Part shown: positions 33,079 to 42,618 of the stretch, piece by piece
How the letters are laid out: every line of letters begins with the position of its first letter
Numbering within the stretch: position 1 is the stretch's first letter
Source of the DNA: Berkiella sp963829835
GTDB lineage: Bacteria > Pseudomonadota > Gammaproteobacteria > Berkiellales > Berkiellaceae
Assembly: GCA_963829835.1 (NCBI GenBank)
Contig: CAWHKC010000004.1
Location: 1,984,001 to 2,048,000 of the forward strand
Direction of reading: 5' to 3'
DNA length: 64,000 nucleotides
The notes under the pieces: model-generated
What the model saw: the letters and a program-made list of their open reading frames with translations, nothing else
Database searches by the model: none
What the model was told of the DNA's origin: nothing
Program-made: the position numbers and the translations under genes

Positions 33079-33393
33079 TGCCTAAATCATTTCAATGATA
33101 GTAGCAAATTTTTAACCACATGAAAATTTAGTTATTTAGCTTGGGAGTGACTAGATAACATCATCATATATACTATCAATAGGCAGCTTATCATGCATAG
33201 CAAACCATTTTCCTTAATTATATTAACAACTTGCAAATTTGCTGAATTTTTCAGCTTATTTTAGTTGAGAAACATATGTTCTTGATATATTCAGGGTATT
33301 TTGTGAAATGAGTTTGATTTGCTCGTCATTGCTGCTATATTTCAACGCCTGTCGCATGCACATGTCTAGTGCTCAATGAAGTATGGAGAAAAT
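33079..33393. other. Divergent intergenic region
   Basis: About 315 bases lie between the start of lolB (TTG at 33045) and that of the L,D-transpeptidase gene. They are AT-rich and should carry both promoters. I see no gene, repeat or RNA structure here. Confidence 0.4.
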
Positions 33394-34125
33394 ATGACAA
33401 CAATGCGAATTATAAATGTTCCAAAACTAACTAATAGTAGTCCTTTTTTTAAAGGATTAATTGTCGGATTACTGTTGTGCACAAGCACAGTCGCATTCTG
33501 CAAACCAATTAATAATACTGTTCCTAAACCCACACCTATTTTAGAATTTAAAAGTCTTACCAAAAATTCAAAAGAATTAAAAGATATCAATCCTCGTGTA
33601 TTGCAATTAGCAATGACAGCACACAAAAAAGCGAGTGCTATGGGATTAGCACAAAAATCATTGATGACCATTATCGATTATTCACTTCCTTCAACAAAGC
33701 GTCGGATGTGGGTTGTTGATATGAATAAAGGAAAAGTGATTTATCACACGTTGGTTGCGCATGGTAGCGGCAGTGGTGGTAATGAAGCACGATCTTTTTC
33801 CGATAAACCAGGTAGTTTACAATCCAGTTTAGGTTTGTTTGTTACCGGAAAAACCTATGAAGGTAAACATGGTCGTTCTTTAGTACTGCATGGATTAGAG
33901 CAAGGCATTAATGGTAATGCTGAGCGTCGCCGTATTGTGGTACATGGTGCGCATTATGTTAACGATCATATGGCAAAAAATTTAGGCAGATTAGGTCGTA
34001 GTTGGGGCTGTCCTGCATTAGACACCAAGCTTGCACAACCTATTATTTCGACGATTAAAGAAGGTTCGTTGGTGTTTGCTTATTATCCAGATGATAAGTG
34101 GTTGAAGCGCTCGAAATTTTTGTAG
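33394..34125 (+). CDS. Secreted L,D-transpeptidase-like protein (YkuD_2 type)
   Basis: The protein belongs to the murein L,D-transpeptidase catalytic family, which cross-links or edits peptidoglycan using a cysteine. From the ATG at 33394 (GGAG 5 bases upstream) it has an N-terminal signal or anchor segment (FFKGLIVGLLLCTSTVAFC). The core follows, with WVVDMNKGKVIYHTLVAHG, KPGSLQSSLGLF, then IVVHGAHYV (His184) and RSWGCPAL (Cys206). The GSGSGG and GLEQGINGNA segments are typical of this subgroup. At 243 residues it is full length. It is convergent with a TPR gene, separated by a large palindrome. Confidence 0.9.
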   Translation: MTTMRIINVPKLTNSSPFFKGLIVGLLLCTSTVAFCKPINNTVPKPTPILEFKSLTKNSKELKDINPRVLQLAMTAHKKASAMGLAQKSLMTIIDYSLPSTKRRMWVVDMNKGKVIYHTLVAHGSGSGGNEARSFSDKPGSLQSSLGLFVTGKTYEGKHGRSLVLHGLEQGINGNAERRRIVVHGAHYVNDHMAKNLGRLGRSWGCPALDTKLAQPIISTIKEGSLVFAYYPDDKWLKRSKFL

Positions 34126-34137
34126 GCTGGATCTGAT

Positions 34138-34217
34138 GTAGGGTGGGCAAAGCTTTTAGCGTGCCCACCATCTGCCTTTCGAATTGGTGGGCACGCTAAA
34201 AGCTTTGCCCACCCTAC
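34138..34217. repeat. Perfect 33-bp inverted repeat
   Basis: The arms 34138-34170 and 34185-34217 are exact complements, with a 14-base loop. The core is TAGGGTGGGCAAAGC and GTGCCCACCA. It sits between two convergent genes and would form a very stable hairpin in either transcript, so it can act as a bidirectional terminator. The outer parts recur at 60562-60624, so it is a dispersed palindromic element rather than a plain terminator. Confidence 0.9.
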
Positions 34218-34243
34218 GTTAAAATCAAATAATTTCAAAATAA

Positions 34244-36019
34244 TCAATTCTTCTGCATCACCGCTTCTTTATCTTTCGATAATGTCGGTTTATTTTTAGA
34301 CATCAAACGCTGCATCACATTCAAGACATTTTCATGTTTAGGATGAAGTTCAAGTGCCGATTTCCAAACTTGTTTAGCCCCATCGTAGTCTTTCATGTTC
34401 CACATCACTTCACCAAGATGCGCAGAAATTTCCGCATCTGGCATAATATTTGAAGCTTGCTTAAGGGTTTCAAGGGATTTGTTATAATCACCCTTTTTAA
34501 AATATAACCAGCCTAAACTATCCAGAACGGAAGCGTTATTAGGTGATAGTTTTAGCGCTTCGCTTAAATAGCCTTGGGCTTCATCATAGCGTTTTGTTTT
34601 ATTAGCCAACATAAATCCCAGGGCATTCAATGCATCCAGATGATTTGGTTGCAGCGCCAGTATAGCTTTTAAGTCAGCTTCGGCGACATCTAAACGATCT
34701 AACTTATCTGCGACTAGACTTCTGGCATAACGTAAATCAACTTCATCTGGCATAATGGCAATGCTGTCATCTAATATTGCCATTGCTTGTGGATATTGTT
34801 TTGTATGGTTATAAACTTCAACAGTCGATAAAATAATTTGCTTTTTCTCTGCCAAATCGCTTGGTTGAGCATGTGCTAACACTTCTAATGCTTCCTCATA
34901 GCGTTTTTTATCAGTTAACAATACGCTCGCTCGGACTTGCGATAACACATGAAATGGCCCGGTGAGCACTTGTTTAAACCATTCAATGGCGACATCATCT
35001 TTATCTTGCATTTCAGCAATACGCGCTAAAAAATAATGTGAGAGATCTTTATTTTCAGGGATTTCTTTTGTGCGTTTTAAAACCTTTTCAGCGATATCAA
35101 ACCATTGTGCTTGCATGCTTAAGCGTGCAAATTGTAATAACTCTTCAGCGGTTAGATGTGGATTATCAACCAGATGTTCAACTTGTTTACGTGCTTGTTC
35201 TTTATACCCATTATCGAATAAAAATTGTGCATAATATTGATGCAAGGTGATATCGTGTTGCTGTTGGCTTAATTCTTTATCTAAAAAATCTTTAGCAGCC
35301 ACTTTTCCTTTATTACGTAATAAAGCTTCGCTCACAAGTTGAATAGCCACCGCAGATTTTGGATCAATTTTCAACGCTGCTTGACTCATTTCCAGTGCTT
35401 TACTTTCCTTTCCTTGAAATAAATAAATCTCTGCTAAGGCAAGATGACCACTGGCAATTTTGGTTTCATCTTTTGCTAGCATCTCTAATGCGTCCATAAC
35501 CCGTTTGCTATCTTCATCTTTTTGTAACTGCTTAAAGAGGATTAAATAATATTGAAAAGCTTCATCGGCATTGGATTTTTCTGCTTGTTGCAAGAAGGGT
35601 ATTGCATTTGGGACTTGATTAAGCCTGATGTATAATGCTGCTGTGGTTATTTGGGCTTCTAAGTTATTTGGAGCGGCTTTTGCCCAAATATTAGCAGGCT
35701 CAACGGCTGTTTCTAAGGAGGCAACCGATAAGGCGATTTGAGTCGCTCTAGCAGCAATTTCGGGATCTTGGGTTTCTTTAGCTGCGGCGATATAATTTGC
35801 TAGCGCAATTTCTGGACGTTCTCTATCCAGCGCCATTTCAGCAGCTAATATTTGGTACATACTTTCTGCTGGAATATGACTTTTAGAGTCAATTGTTTTT
35901 TCTTCAATAGGTGCCGAAGTAGTGGTATTGTTGGCGGGAGCTATAGGCTTGGCACTTGTTAGCGTTAGTCCTGGAACCACAATCAGAAGTGGGATAAAAA
36001 GTGTAGCTGCCTGCTTCAT
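34244..36019 (-). CDS. Periplasmic TPR-repeat protein
   Basis: The 591-residue protein starts with a signal peptide (MKQAATLFIPLLIVVPGLTLTSA) and then consists of about a dozen tetratricopeptide-like helical pairs. Clear examples are in the C-terminal third: DALNALGFMLANKTKRYDEA, SVLDSLGWLYFKKGDYNKS and ISAHLGEVMWNMKDYDGA. TPR arrays scaffold protein complexes. A TPR lipoprotein-like gene next to lolB-hemA is common in gammaproteobacteria such as Pseudomonas. The N-terminal helices are less conserved. AAGGAA precedes the ATG. It is divergent from hemA and probably works in the envelope, but a specific role is not known. Confidence 0.88.
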   Translation of the reverse strand: MKQAATLFIPLLIVVPGLTLTSAKPIAPANNTTTSAPIEEKTIDSKSHIPAESMYQILAAEMALDRERPEIALANYIAAAKETQDPEIAARATQIALSVASLETAVEPANIWAKAAPNNLEAQITTAALYIRLNQVPNAIPFLQQAEKSNADEAFQYYLILFKQLQKDEDSKRVMDALEMLAKDETKIASGHLALAEIYLFQGKESKALEMSQAALKIDPKSAVAIQLVSEALLRNKGKVAAKDFLDKELSQQQHDITLHQYYAQFLFDNGYKEQARKQVEHLVDNPHLTAEELLQFARLSMQAQWFDIAEKVLKRTKEIPENKDLSHYFLARIAEMQDKDDVAIEWFKQVLTGPFHVLSQVRASVLLTDKKRYEEALEVLAHAQPSDLAEKKQIILSTVEVYNHTKQYPQAMAILDDSIAIMPDEVDLRYARSLVADKLDRLDVAEADLKAILALQPNHLDALNALGFMLANKTKRYDEAQGYLSEALKLSPNNASVLDSLGWLYFKKGDYNKSLETLKQASNIMPDAEISAHLGEVMWNMKDYDGAKQVWKSALELHPKHENVLNVMQRLMSKNKPTLSKDKEAVMQKN

Positions 36020-36186
36020 AGAATTTCCTTATCGTTGACGCACCGCGTCAAACTTTTAGCACTGCTGTAAGTATTTTGTTACTTAACTTAAGTGTGATAA
36101 TTTCATCATCGGCAGGGATAAGGAACTTCAAGAGTGGTTTTTTTTGTTGTAGAAAAAGAATTTAAAATTAAGTAAGTGGGAATAGC

Positions 36187-37428
36187 TTGTTAATAGCTCT
36201 TGGGGTCTCTCATAAAACAGCGCCAATCGAGGTAAGAGAAAAATGTGCCTTTTCTCAAGAACATATCCCCGATGCTTTGAAAGCTTTGGTGCAAACGGTT
36301 GATGTTGAAGAAGTGGCGTTGCTTTCAACATGTAACCGAACTGAACTTTACTGTAGTACTTCTTCGATCAGTACTCCCGATGCCAAGCAAGTCTTAGGAT
36401 GGTGGCAGCAATATCATCCAACCCCATTTGATCTGAATCCTTATTTATATACATTTTCAAATGAAGGTGTAGTTTCACATATTATGCGTGTTGCCAGCGG
36501 CTTGGATTCAATGGTCATTGGCGAGCCTCAAATTCTTGGTCAATTGAAAATGGCTTTTCAAACAGCAAACGAAAGTGGCGTCATGGGTAAAAGATTGTCA
36601 CGCCTATTTCAAACCAGCTTTTCTGTTGCTAAAAGAGTACGCCATACTACTGACATTGCCTCCCACCCCGTTTCAGTGGCTTATGCAGCTGTAACCCTTG
36701 CCCGTCAAATATTCAGTGATTTGTCACAAGCAACGGTGTTGTTGATTGGGGCTGGAGAAAATATTGAGCTCACTCTACAACACCTGTGCTCGAAAAAAGT
36801 TAAACAAATATTTATTGTGAACCGCACTCTTTCTCATGCGCAAGAATTGACCCAGCAATATGGCGGGATAGCTTTACCATTAGAAGAATTATCAAGAGCA
36901 TTATCTCAATCAGATATTGTAATAAGCTCCATTGCCAGTCCTAAACCCTTGCTCATGAAAAGGCATGTTGAACAGGTATTTCAACAGTGTAAAAGACGAC
37001 CTATTTTTATGGTTGATTTAGGTGTGCCAAGAAATATTGAACCTTCTCTTGCTGAACATGAAGATATCTATTTATATACCGTTGATGACTTGCAAGGTAT
37101 TGTGACAGAAAATCTTAAAAACAGACAATTAGCGGCAATAGAAGCAGAATCAGTGATAGCGCAAGCCTCAACGGTATATATGAATTGGATGCGCTCAAGT
37201 GAAAAAAGACATACCGTGCGCGCCTTGCGGCATCGGGCAGAAAAGTTAAAAAGTGAAAGCTTAAATGCAGCTTTGCGTCGCTTACAAAAAGGCGATAACC
37301 CTGAAGAAGTTCTGACTCATTTCGCACATCAATTAACACAAAAATTGATGCATCAACCAACCTTGGCTTTGAAAGAAGCTGAAAATGAGAAAATTGAACT
37401 TGTAAAAGAACTATTTAGCATAGAGTGA
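36187..37428 (+). CDS. hemA: Glutamyl-tRNA reductase
   Basis: HemA reduces Glu-tRNA to glutamate-1-semialdehyde, the first step of tetrapyrrole synthesis in the C5 pathway. Cys49 in LLSTCNRTELYC is the catalytic residue; GEPQILGQLKMAF and the NADPH-binding LLIGAGE with the C-terminal dimerisation helices are present. The start is TTG at 36187, giving MLIALGVSHKTAPIEVRE, with GGG upstream. The 413 residues match the family. It is the first gene of hemA-prfA-prmC, with prfA starting 5 bases after its stop. Confidence 0.96.
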   Translation: MLIALGVSHKTAPIEVREKCAFSQEHIPDALKALVQTVDVEEVALLSTCNRTELYCSTSSISTPDAKQVLGWWQQYHPTPFDLNPYLYTFSNEGVVSHIMRVASGLDSMVIGEPQILGQLKMAFQTANESGVMGKRLSRLFQTSFSVAKRVRHTTDIASHPVSVAYAAVTLARQIFSDLSQATVLLIGAGENIELTLQHLCSKKVKQIFIVNRTLSHAQELTQQYGGIALPLEELSRALSQSDIVISSIASPKPLLMKRHVEQVFQQCKRRPIFMVDLGVPRNIEPSLAEHEDIYLYTVDDLQGIVTENLKNRQLAAIEAESVIAQASTVYMNWMRSSEKRHTVRALRHRAEKLKSESLNAALRRLQKGDNPEEVLTHFAHQLTQKLMHQPTLALKEAENEKIELVKELFSIE

Positions 37429-37432
37429 AAGA

Positions 37433-38515
37433 ATGAAACCCTCAATTTATACAAAATTAGCCTCATTGGCAGAGCGCCACGAAGAAATTGGTATGCTCAT
37501 GTCTTCGCCAGAGGTTATTCACAATCAAACAAAATTTCGTGAATTTTCCAAAGAGTATTCTGATCTGCAGCCTCTGGTCGAAACCTTTAATCGTTATCAG
37601 CAATTGTTAAATCGGCAGAAATCAGCAAATGCTCTTTTAGCTGATGATGATTTAGAAATGCGGAGCATGGCTCAAGAAGAGTTGCAAGAACTTAAAGGAC
37701 AATTAGAACAACTGGAAAAAGAGCTCCAAGTTTTCTTGATCCCCGTTGATCCTGATGATGATAAGAACGTCTTTTTAGAAATTCGAGCTGGCGCTGGTGG
37801 TGACGAAGCCGCTATTTTTGCGGGTAATCTATTTAGAATGTACTGTCGTTACGCTGAGCTAAAAAGATGGACTGTTGAAATCGTTAATGAAAGCTTTGGT
37901 GAACATGGCGGTTATAAAGAAGTCATTGCGCGCATTATTGGTCAAAATGTCTATTCACATTTGAAATTTGAATCAGGGGCACATCGAGTACAACGCGTGC
38001 CTGCCACAGAATCTCAAGGTCGTGTTCATACCTCAACTTGCACGGTAGCTATCATGCCAGAAGTAGAGGAAATTAATGCTATCCAAATCAATGCAAATGA
38101 TTTAAGGATTGATACCTATCGTGCTTCAGGGGCAGGTGGACAGCATGTGAATAAAACAGATTCCGCTATCAGGCTCACCCACATACCGACTGGCATTGTT
38201 GTTGAATGTCAAGATGAACGCTCACAGCATAAAAATAGAGCAAAAGCAATGTCATTATTGCAATCTAGAATTCTAAATGCGCAAAGAGAAGCGCAAAATG
38301 CAGAGCAATCGGCAACTCGCAAGAGCCTTGTTGGTACAGGCGATCGTTCAGAACGCATTAGAACCTATAATTTTCCACAAGGACGCCTCACCGATCATCG
38401 TATTAATCTCACGTTATATAAATTAGATGAGATTATGGAAGGAAAAATTGGTGAAATTGTAGAGGCCCTGCGCAATGAACATCAAGCAGAGCAATTAACC
38501 TCATTAGGAGAATAA
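37433..38515 (+). CDS. prfA: Peptide chain release factor 1
   Basis: RF1 recognises UAA and UAG and triggers peptide release. The GGQ motif is at 235-237 (GAGGQHV), and the stop-codon recognition PAT motif lies in RVPATESQGR near 188. The N-terminal helical domain and the C-terminal RTYNFPQGRLTDHRI are standard, as is the length of 360. It is tightly spaced between hemA and prmC, whose product methylates the GGQ glutamine. Confidence 0.97.
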   Translation: MKPSIYTKLASLAERHEEIGMLMSSPEVIHNQTKFREFSKEYSDLQPLVETFNRYQQLLNRQKSANALLADDDLEMRSMAQEELQELKGQLEQLEKELQVFLIPVDPDDDKNVFLEIRAGAGGDEAAIFAGNLFRMYCRYAELKRWTVEIVNESFGEHGGYKEVIARIIGQNVYSHLKFESGAHRVQRVPATESQGRVHTSTCTVAIMPEVEEINAIQINANDLRIDTYRASGAGGQHVNKTDSAIRLTHIPTGIVVECQDERSQHKNRAKAMSLLQSRILNAQREAQNAEQSATRKSLVGTGDRSERIRTYNFPQGRLTDHRINLTLYKLDEIMEGKIGEIVEALRNEHQAEQLTSLGE

Positions 38516-38518
38516 AGT

Positions 38519-39355
38519 GTGCCTAGCATTCTTGAGCTACTAGAATGGGGTAAGGTAGCCTTATCATCCTCAAAAGATGTACCACAACTAGAAGCGCAAG
38601 TCTTATTGGCACATGTTCTTGGGTGCACACGTGCCACTCTTTATACTTGGCCGGAACAAGAAGTGCCCCCAGAAAAAGCGCAAGCGTATAAAGAACTTAT
38701 TCAAAGACGCCAACAACACGAACCCATCGCCTACCTCATAGGCCATAAAGAATTTTGGTCTTTATCATTTGATGTCACTCAAGATACCCTCATACCACGT
38801 GCCGATACCGAATTACTGGTGCAAGTGGTGCTCGATCATTTACCTGAAAGTCCTCAAGAAGTGATTGATGTGGGTACAGGAAGTGGTGTTATTGCCTGCA
38901 CACTTGCGCATAGTCGACCACAATGGCAACTCTATGGATTAGATGTGAGTTTGAAAGCCATTAATATCGCCAGAAAAAATGCCCAGAATTTAAAAATAAA
39001 AAATGTTCAGTTTATAGAAAGTGATTGGCTGCAAGGCCTTGAGCCAAAATTGTATGACGCTATCATTGGCAATCCTCCTTATATCAGACAAGGCGATGTT
39101 CATTTGATTCATGGTGATTTGCCCTTTGAACCACAAATAGCACTCACACCAGGTCCCACGGGCTTGGAAGCGTTTCAAGCTATTTTGGCGCAAGCGCCTG
39201 CTTTTTTAAAACCTAAAGGATTAATTGCGTTTGAGCATGGGTTTGACCAAGCAAGTTCGGTGAGAGATCTTTTACAGCACAGTGGATATAAAGAGATTAA
39301 GACATTTCAGGATTATTCGGGGAATGATAGGGTGACGATAGGGTATAGAGATTAG
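38519..39355 (+). CDS. prmC: Release factor glutamine methyltransferase
   Basis: PrmC N5-methylates the Gln of the GGQ motif in release factors using SAM. The SAM-binding motif VIDVGTGSGVIACTLA is near 118, and the catalytic NPPY is at 185-188. It starts at GTG 38519, with GGAG 8 bases upstream, 3 bases after prfA. The 278 residues match the family. The next gene, a ketoacyl synthase, begins only 12 bases later and is probably cotranscribed. Confidence 0.96.
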   Translation: MPSILELLEWGKVALSSSKDVPQLEAQVLLAHVLGCTRATLYTWPEQEVPPEKAQAYKELIQRRQQHEPIAYLIGHKEFWSLSFDVTQDTLIPRADTELLVQVVLDHLPESPQEVIDVGTGSGVIACTLAHSRPQWQLYGLDVSLKAINIARKNAQNLKIKNVQFIESDWLQGLEPKLYDAIIGNPPYIRQGDVHLIHGDLPFEPQIALTPGPTGLEAFQAILAQAPAFLKPKGLIAFEHGFDQASSVRDLLQHSGYKEIKTFQDYSGNDRVTIGYRD

Positions 39356-39367
39356 GGATCAATCACT

Positions 39368-40354
39368 ATGCAGATCAAAATTTATGGTACAGGCCATTAC
39401 TTACCAACTAAAGTAGTCAGCTCATACGATCTTGATGAAAAGCTCAATCTAACAAAAGGTACTAGCTTTAGAATAAATAAAGTTTCACGAAGGTACTTTG
39501 CTTGCGAAGAAGAAACATCAACAAAAATGGCTATTTATGCTCTGAAAGAAGCCCTTACTCGTGCACATATTTTTGAAAATGAACTTGATCTTATTATCGC
39601 CGTCAGTGTGGTGCCCGAACAACCAATGCCAACAAATGCGGTTCTCATACATCGTGGACTTGGCAGCACAAAGCCAATGATATGTTTTGATATTAATGCC
39701 TCTTGTCTTGGGTTTCTCCAAGCAATGCAAGTCGCCTCAAGCTATATAGCAGGAGGTATATGTAAGTATGCCGCTGTAGTCGCTTCAGAAGTTTCATCTA
39801 AAGGATTAAATTGGGATGATCTAAACACATGCACTTTATTTGGAGATGGCGCAGCAGCAACAATCATTGGGCCAAGTGATAATATTGGCAAATCTGAGTT
39901 TATCAACTTTAATTTTGAAACCTATAGCGAAGGAGCTGAGTTATGTAGGATCGGCGCTGGAGGAACGCGTTGGAATATTATTACTCCTCCCCGCGCACAC
40001 AATGACTACCTATTTTCTATGGATAGCTCTCGATTAATGCGTCTTGTTGCTGCAAAGTTACCAACCTTTATTAATCAGTTTTTTACTAAAGAGGCCATTC
40101 CACTGAAAGAAGTTGATTGTGTCATACCGCATCAAGCAAGTCATATAGGGCTTAAATATTTAAGAAAGGCATTAAATATCCCCGCCAATAAGATAGTAGA
40201 TATACTTGAAACTCATGGCAACATGGTTACAGTATCACTTCCACTAGCGTTACATCATGCCATACTTTCAGAAAAATTACTGCGAGGTCATACTGCTTTG
40301 CTTATAGGCACAGGTGCTGGGCTTACTTGTGGCGGATTACTACTAAGGTTTTAA
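39368..40354 (+). CDS. Ketoacyl-ACP synthase III-like condensing enzyme
   Basis: This thiolase-fold enzyme carries the KAS III catalytic triad: Cys113 (INASCLGF), His255 (IPHQAS) and Asn285 (HGNMVTVS), matching E. coli FabH Cys112, His244 and Asn274. Such enzymes condense acyl-CoA with malonyl-ACP, or head-to-head with another acyl-CoA (OleA). The neighbourhood, with a metallo-hydrolase, an adenylate-forming enzyme and glycosyltransferases, argues for a specialised lipid rather than housekeeping FabH. AGGGA precedes the ATG. It abuts the metallo-hydrolase gene with no gap, so the two form an operon that may extend from hemA. Confidence 0.85.
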   Translation: MQIKIYGTGHYLPTKVVSSYDLDEKLNLTKGTSFRINKVSRRYFACEEETSTKMAIYALKEALTRAHIFENELDLIIAVSVVPEQPMPTNAVLIHRGLGSTKPMICFDINASCLGFLQAMQVASSYIAGGICKYAAVVASEVSSKGLNWDDLNTCTLFGDGAAATIIGPSDNIGKSEFINFNFETYSEGAELCRIGAGGTRWNIITPPRAHNDYLFSMDSSRLMRLVAAKLPTFINQFFTKEAIPLKEVDCVIPHQASHIGLKYLRKALNIPANKIVDILETHGNMVTVSLPLALHHAILSEKLLRGHTALLIGTGAGLTCGGLLLRF

Positions 40355-41197
40355 ATGTCGTTGCAAATTAATTTGCTTAATACCGGTAGTTGCTCCCACT
40401 ATGAATGTATTGTAAAGGGAACACTATCAATAAAAAAAATGATATTTCCATCGTTGGTTGTACTCATCCAACATCCAACTATAGGCATCATTTTATTTGA
40501 TGCCGGATATGCGCAAAGACTTCATGAGTCAACATCATCCTTTCCATTTAGCCTGTACGCCAAGTTACTTCCTTTCCAGATAAAACCAAGACAAAGCACA
40601 AAAGATCAGCTCGCTCTTAAAGGAATCAAGCCAGATGATGTGAAATACATCATCCTTTCACATTTTCATCCCGATCACATAGCAGGACTTAAGGATTTTC
40701 CCAATGCAAAAATTCTTTGCCTGAGAGAAGCTTTGTATCCAACACAGATCACTGGATCATTTCGTCAATTGTTACATGGCATCTTTCCTAAACTCTTACC
40801 TGCGAATTTACTTTCAAAATTGAATTATATTAATGAAAAGAATGAAATTGATATTTCAAAGGGTTATGCACCTTTCAAAAGAGCTTATGATCTCTTCGGT
40901 GATAGTTCAATTCTTGCCGTAGATCTTTCGGGGCATGTGAGAGGGCAAATTGGTATTATTTGTAAAGCACAAAATCGAAACTTCTTTTTCATAGCTGATG
41001 CATGCTGGACAAAAGAAGCTTATCAAGAATTAAAATTCCCGTTGGCAATTGCAAGATTAATAACATGGGATTTTTCTCTGTATAAAAAACAAATAATTAA
41101 ACTGCATCAGCTTTTCAAACACCGACCTGATCTATTGATTGTTCCATCTCACTGTGAATATACAATTCTTAATTTAATAAAGCAGATAGAGGAATGA
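40355..41197 (+). CDS. Metallo-beta-lactamase fold hydrolase
   Basis: The zinc-binding motif LSHFHPDHIAG lies at 101-111 (His103, His105, Asp107, His108). Further ligands are likely in VDLSGHVRGQ (near 196), the Asp of FIADACW and the His of VPSHCEY. Its spacing resembles lactonases of the AHL-lactonase type, which open four-membered or five-membered lactone rings. It starts directly after the KAS III stop and overlaps the next gene by 4 bases. In this cluster it might open a lactone or thioester intermediate, which is inference. The length is 280 residues. Confidence 0.85.
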   Translation: MSLQINLLNTGSCSHYECIVKGTLSIKKMIFPSLVVLIQHPTIGIILFDAGYAQRLHESTSSFPFSLYAKLLPFQIKPRQSTKDQLALKGIKPDDVKYIILSHFHPDHIAGLKDFPNAKILCLREALYPTQITGSFRQLLHGIFPKLLPANLLSKLNYINEKNEIDISKGYAPFKRAYDLFGDSSILAVDLSGHVRGQIGIICKAQNRNFFFIADACWTKEAYQELKFPLAIARLITWDFSLYKKQIIKLHQLFKHRPDLLIVPSHCEYTILNLIKQIEE

Positions 41198-42618
41198 AGA
41201 ACTTTATCCTTTTCTTGAAAAATTATATAGGTGCTAAGCTTTCTAATAAATTTGGTAAAGCCTGGGTCTCATATATTCAAAACCGTGGACTCACACGCTT
41301 AAAAAAGCGCTTGTCGCATTTCCCCTTTTTTTCCGCAAGTGGCCCCCAATTACTTTTGCGTTCGCAATTTTTAGAAAATTATCATCAATATAACATTTTA
41401 GGCATTACTCTTGACAAGGCAATGATACAAGCTGAAAAAGAACTACGCTCATGCCTCCAAAGTTGTGAAATTAGCTTTGGATTTTCAACAGGTACAACGG
41501 GAAACCCAACGCCGTTTTTAACAAATAATAATGAAAGAGTAATCTGGTTCGCGCGGATGCTTGCTAGAGTTTATTTGGGTTTCCCAAGATTCCCCCTTCG
41601 TTTTGGCTTATTTCTGAAATTTGACAATAAACTATACAGCGAAATGATTAATAACCGACACATGCAACTTAAGTTCTTTAATGCAGACATCCCGGTTAGT
41701 ACACACCTGGCATCACTAAAAACCTTTTCTCCACAGGGTATTGTTGCTCCTCCTCAAATTCTTGAGAAAATAGATTATAACCTAGATAGCATCAAACAAA
41801 TTTGGAGCGCAGCTGAAATATTAGATGATCACGATCGCAACATAATTGAACACAAACTCGGCAAATCTATTGGAAATATTTATCAAGCATCGGAAGGATT
41901 TTTAGGTATAACCTGTCAGCGTGGCAATCTCCACCTGAATGAAGACATTATGGTTATTGAAAAATATCGTCTTTACGACAATCCAAATATATTTTTACCG
42001 GTAATAACTGACTTTGTACGAGAATCTCAATCAATCATCCGTCTCCTTCTTGAAGACGTTCTCAAGGAAGCTAATTCGCCTTGTGATTGTGGCTCACCAT
42101 TTATTACTATTGAAAGAATTGAAGGTCGATTAAACGATATCATATTAGCACCTTCTTTAAACAAGAACATGGTAAAAATGGTATATCCTAGTCAATTAAC
42201 AAAAATTATTTTTAAAGAATTGTCGACAATTGATAATTTTAATTTGATTCAATCTGAACTAAATAAATTAGATTTAATCACATCACATACTCTCAGTATT
42301 GAAAAGCAAAATAGACTGCATGCAAAAATCAAAGATCATTACATAATCAACCAATTAGTTCCTCCACAAATCTGTTTTTTAACTAGCCAAAATGATTCAG
42401 TTGAGTATAAAAAAAGACGCCGAATTCAAAGCCTCATTAAAAGACATCTTGTTGTAAAAGACGAACAACCTCATCATGAAGACTTTTTGCGGGATGATAT
42501 TTCACCATCACCTCTTGCATTTTTCTCAGAGAGCTCTCCCATTCTTTCGAAAATATTTGACGCAGAGCCTTTACCACATCTTCAGCTTTCCATTGATTCG
42601 CCTTTTGTGTCAAACTAA
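41194..42618 (+). CDS. Adenylate-forming enzyme, PaaK/F390-synthetase-related
   Basis: The protein resembles the F390-synthetase-related branch of adenylating enzymes. The phosphate-binding loop is FGFSTGTTGNPTPF at 95-108, IWSAAEILDDHDR matches the PaaK region, and a CDCGSPF motif near 315 resembles the family's metal- or turn-forming CxC. These enzymes activate a carboxylate as AMP ester before transfer. It overlaps the metallo-hydrolase gene by 4 bases. The last 60 residues (after KKRRRIQSLIKRH) look like an unusual extension, because they overlap the convergent glycosyltransferase by 182 bases. The substrate is unknown; a fatty or keto acid is suggested by context. Confidence 0.8.
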   Translation: MKNFILFLKNYIGAKLSNKFGKAWVSYIQNRGLTRLKKRLSHFPFFSASGPQLLLRSQFLENYHQYNILGITLDKAMIQAEKELRSCLQSCEISFGFSTGTTGNPTPFLTNNNERVIWFARMLARVYLGFPRFPLRFGLFLKFDNKLYSEMINNRHMQLKFFNADIPVSTHLASLKTFSPQGIVAPPQILEKIDYNLDSIKQIWSAAEILDDHDRNIIEHKLGKSIGNIYQASEGFLGITCQRGNLHLNEDIMVIEKYRLYDNPNIFLPVITDFVRESQSIIRLLLEDVLKEANSPCDCGSPFITIERIEGRLNDIILAPSLNKNMVKMVYPSQLTKIIFKELSTIDNFNLIQSELNKLDLITSHTLSIEKQNRLHAKIKDHYIINQLVPPQICFLTSQNDSVEYKKRRRIQSLIKRHLVVKDEQPHHEDFLRDDISPSPLAFFSESSPILSKIFDAEPLPHLQLSIDSPFVSN

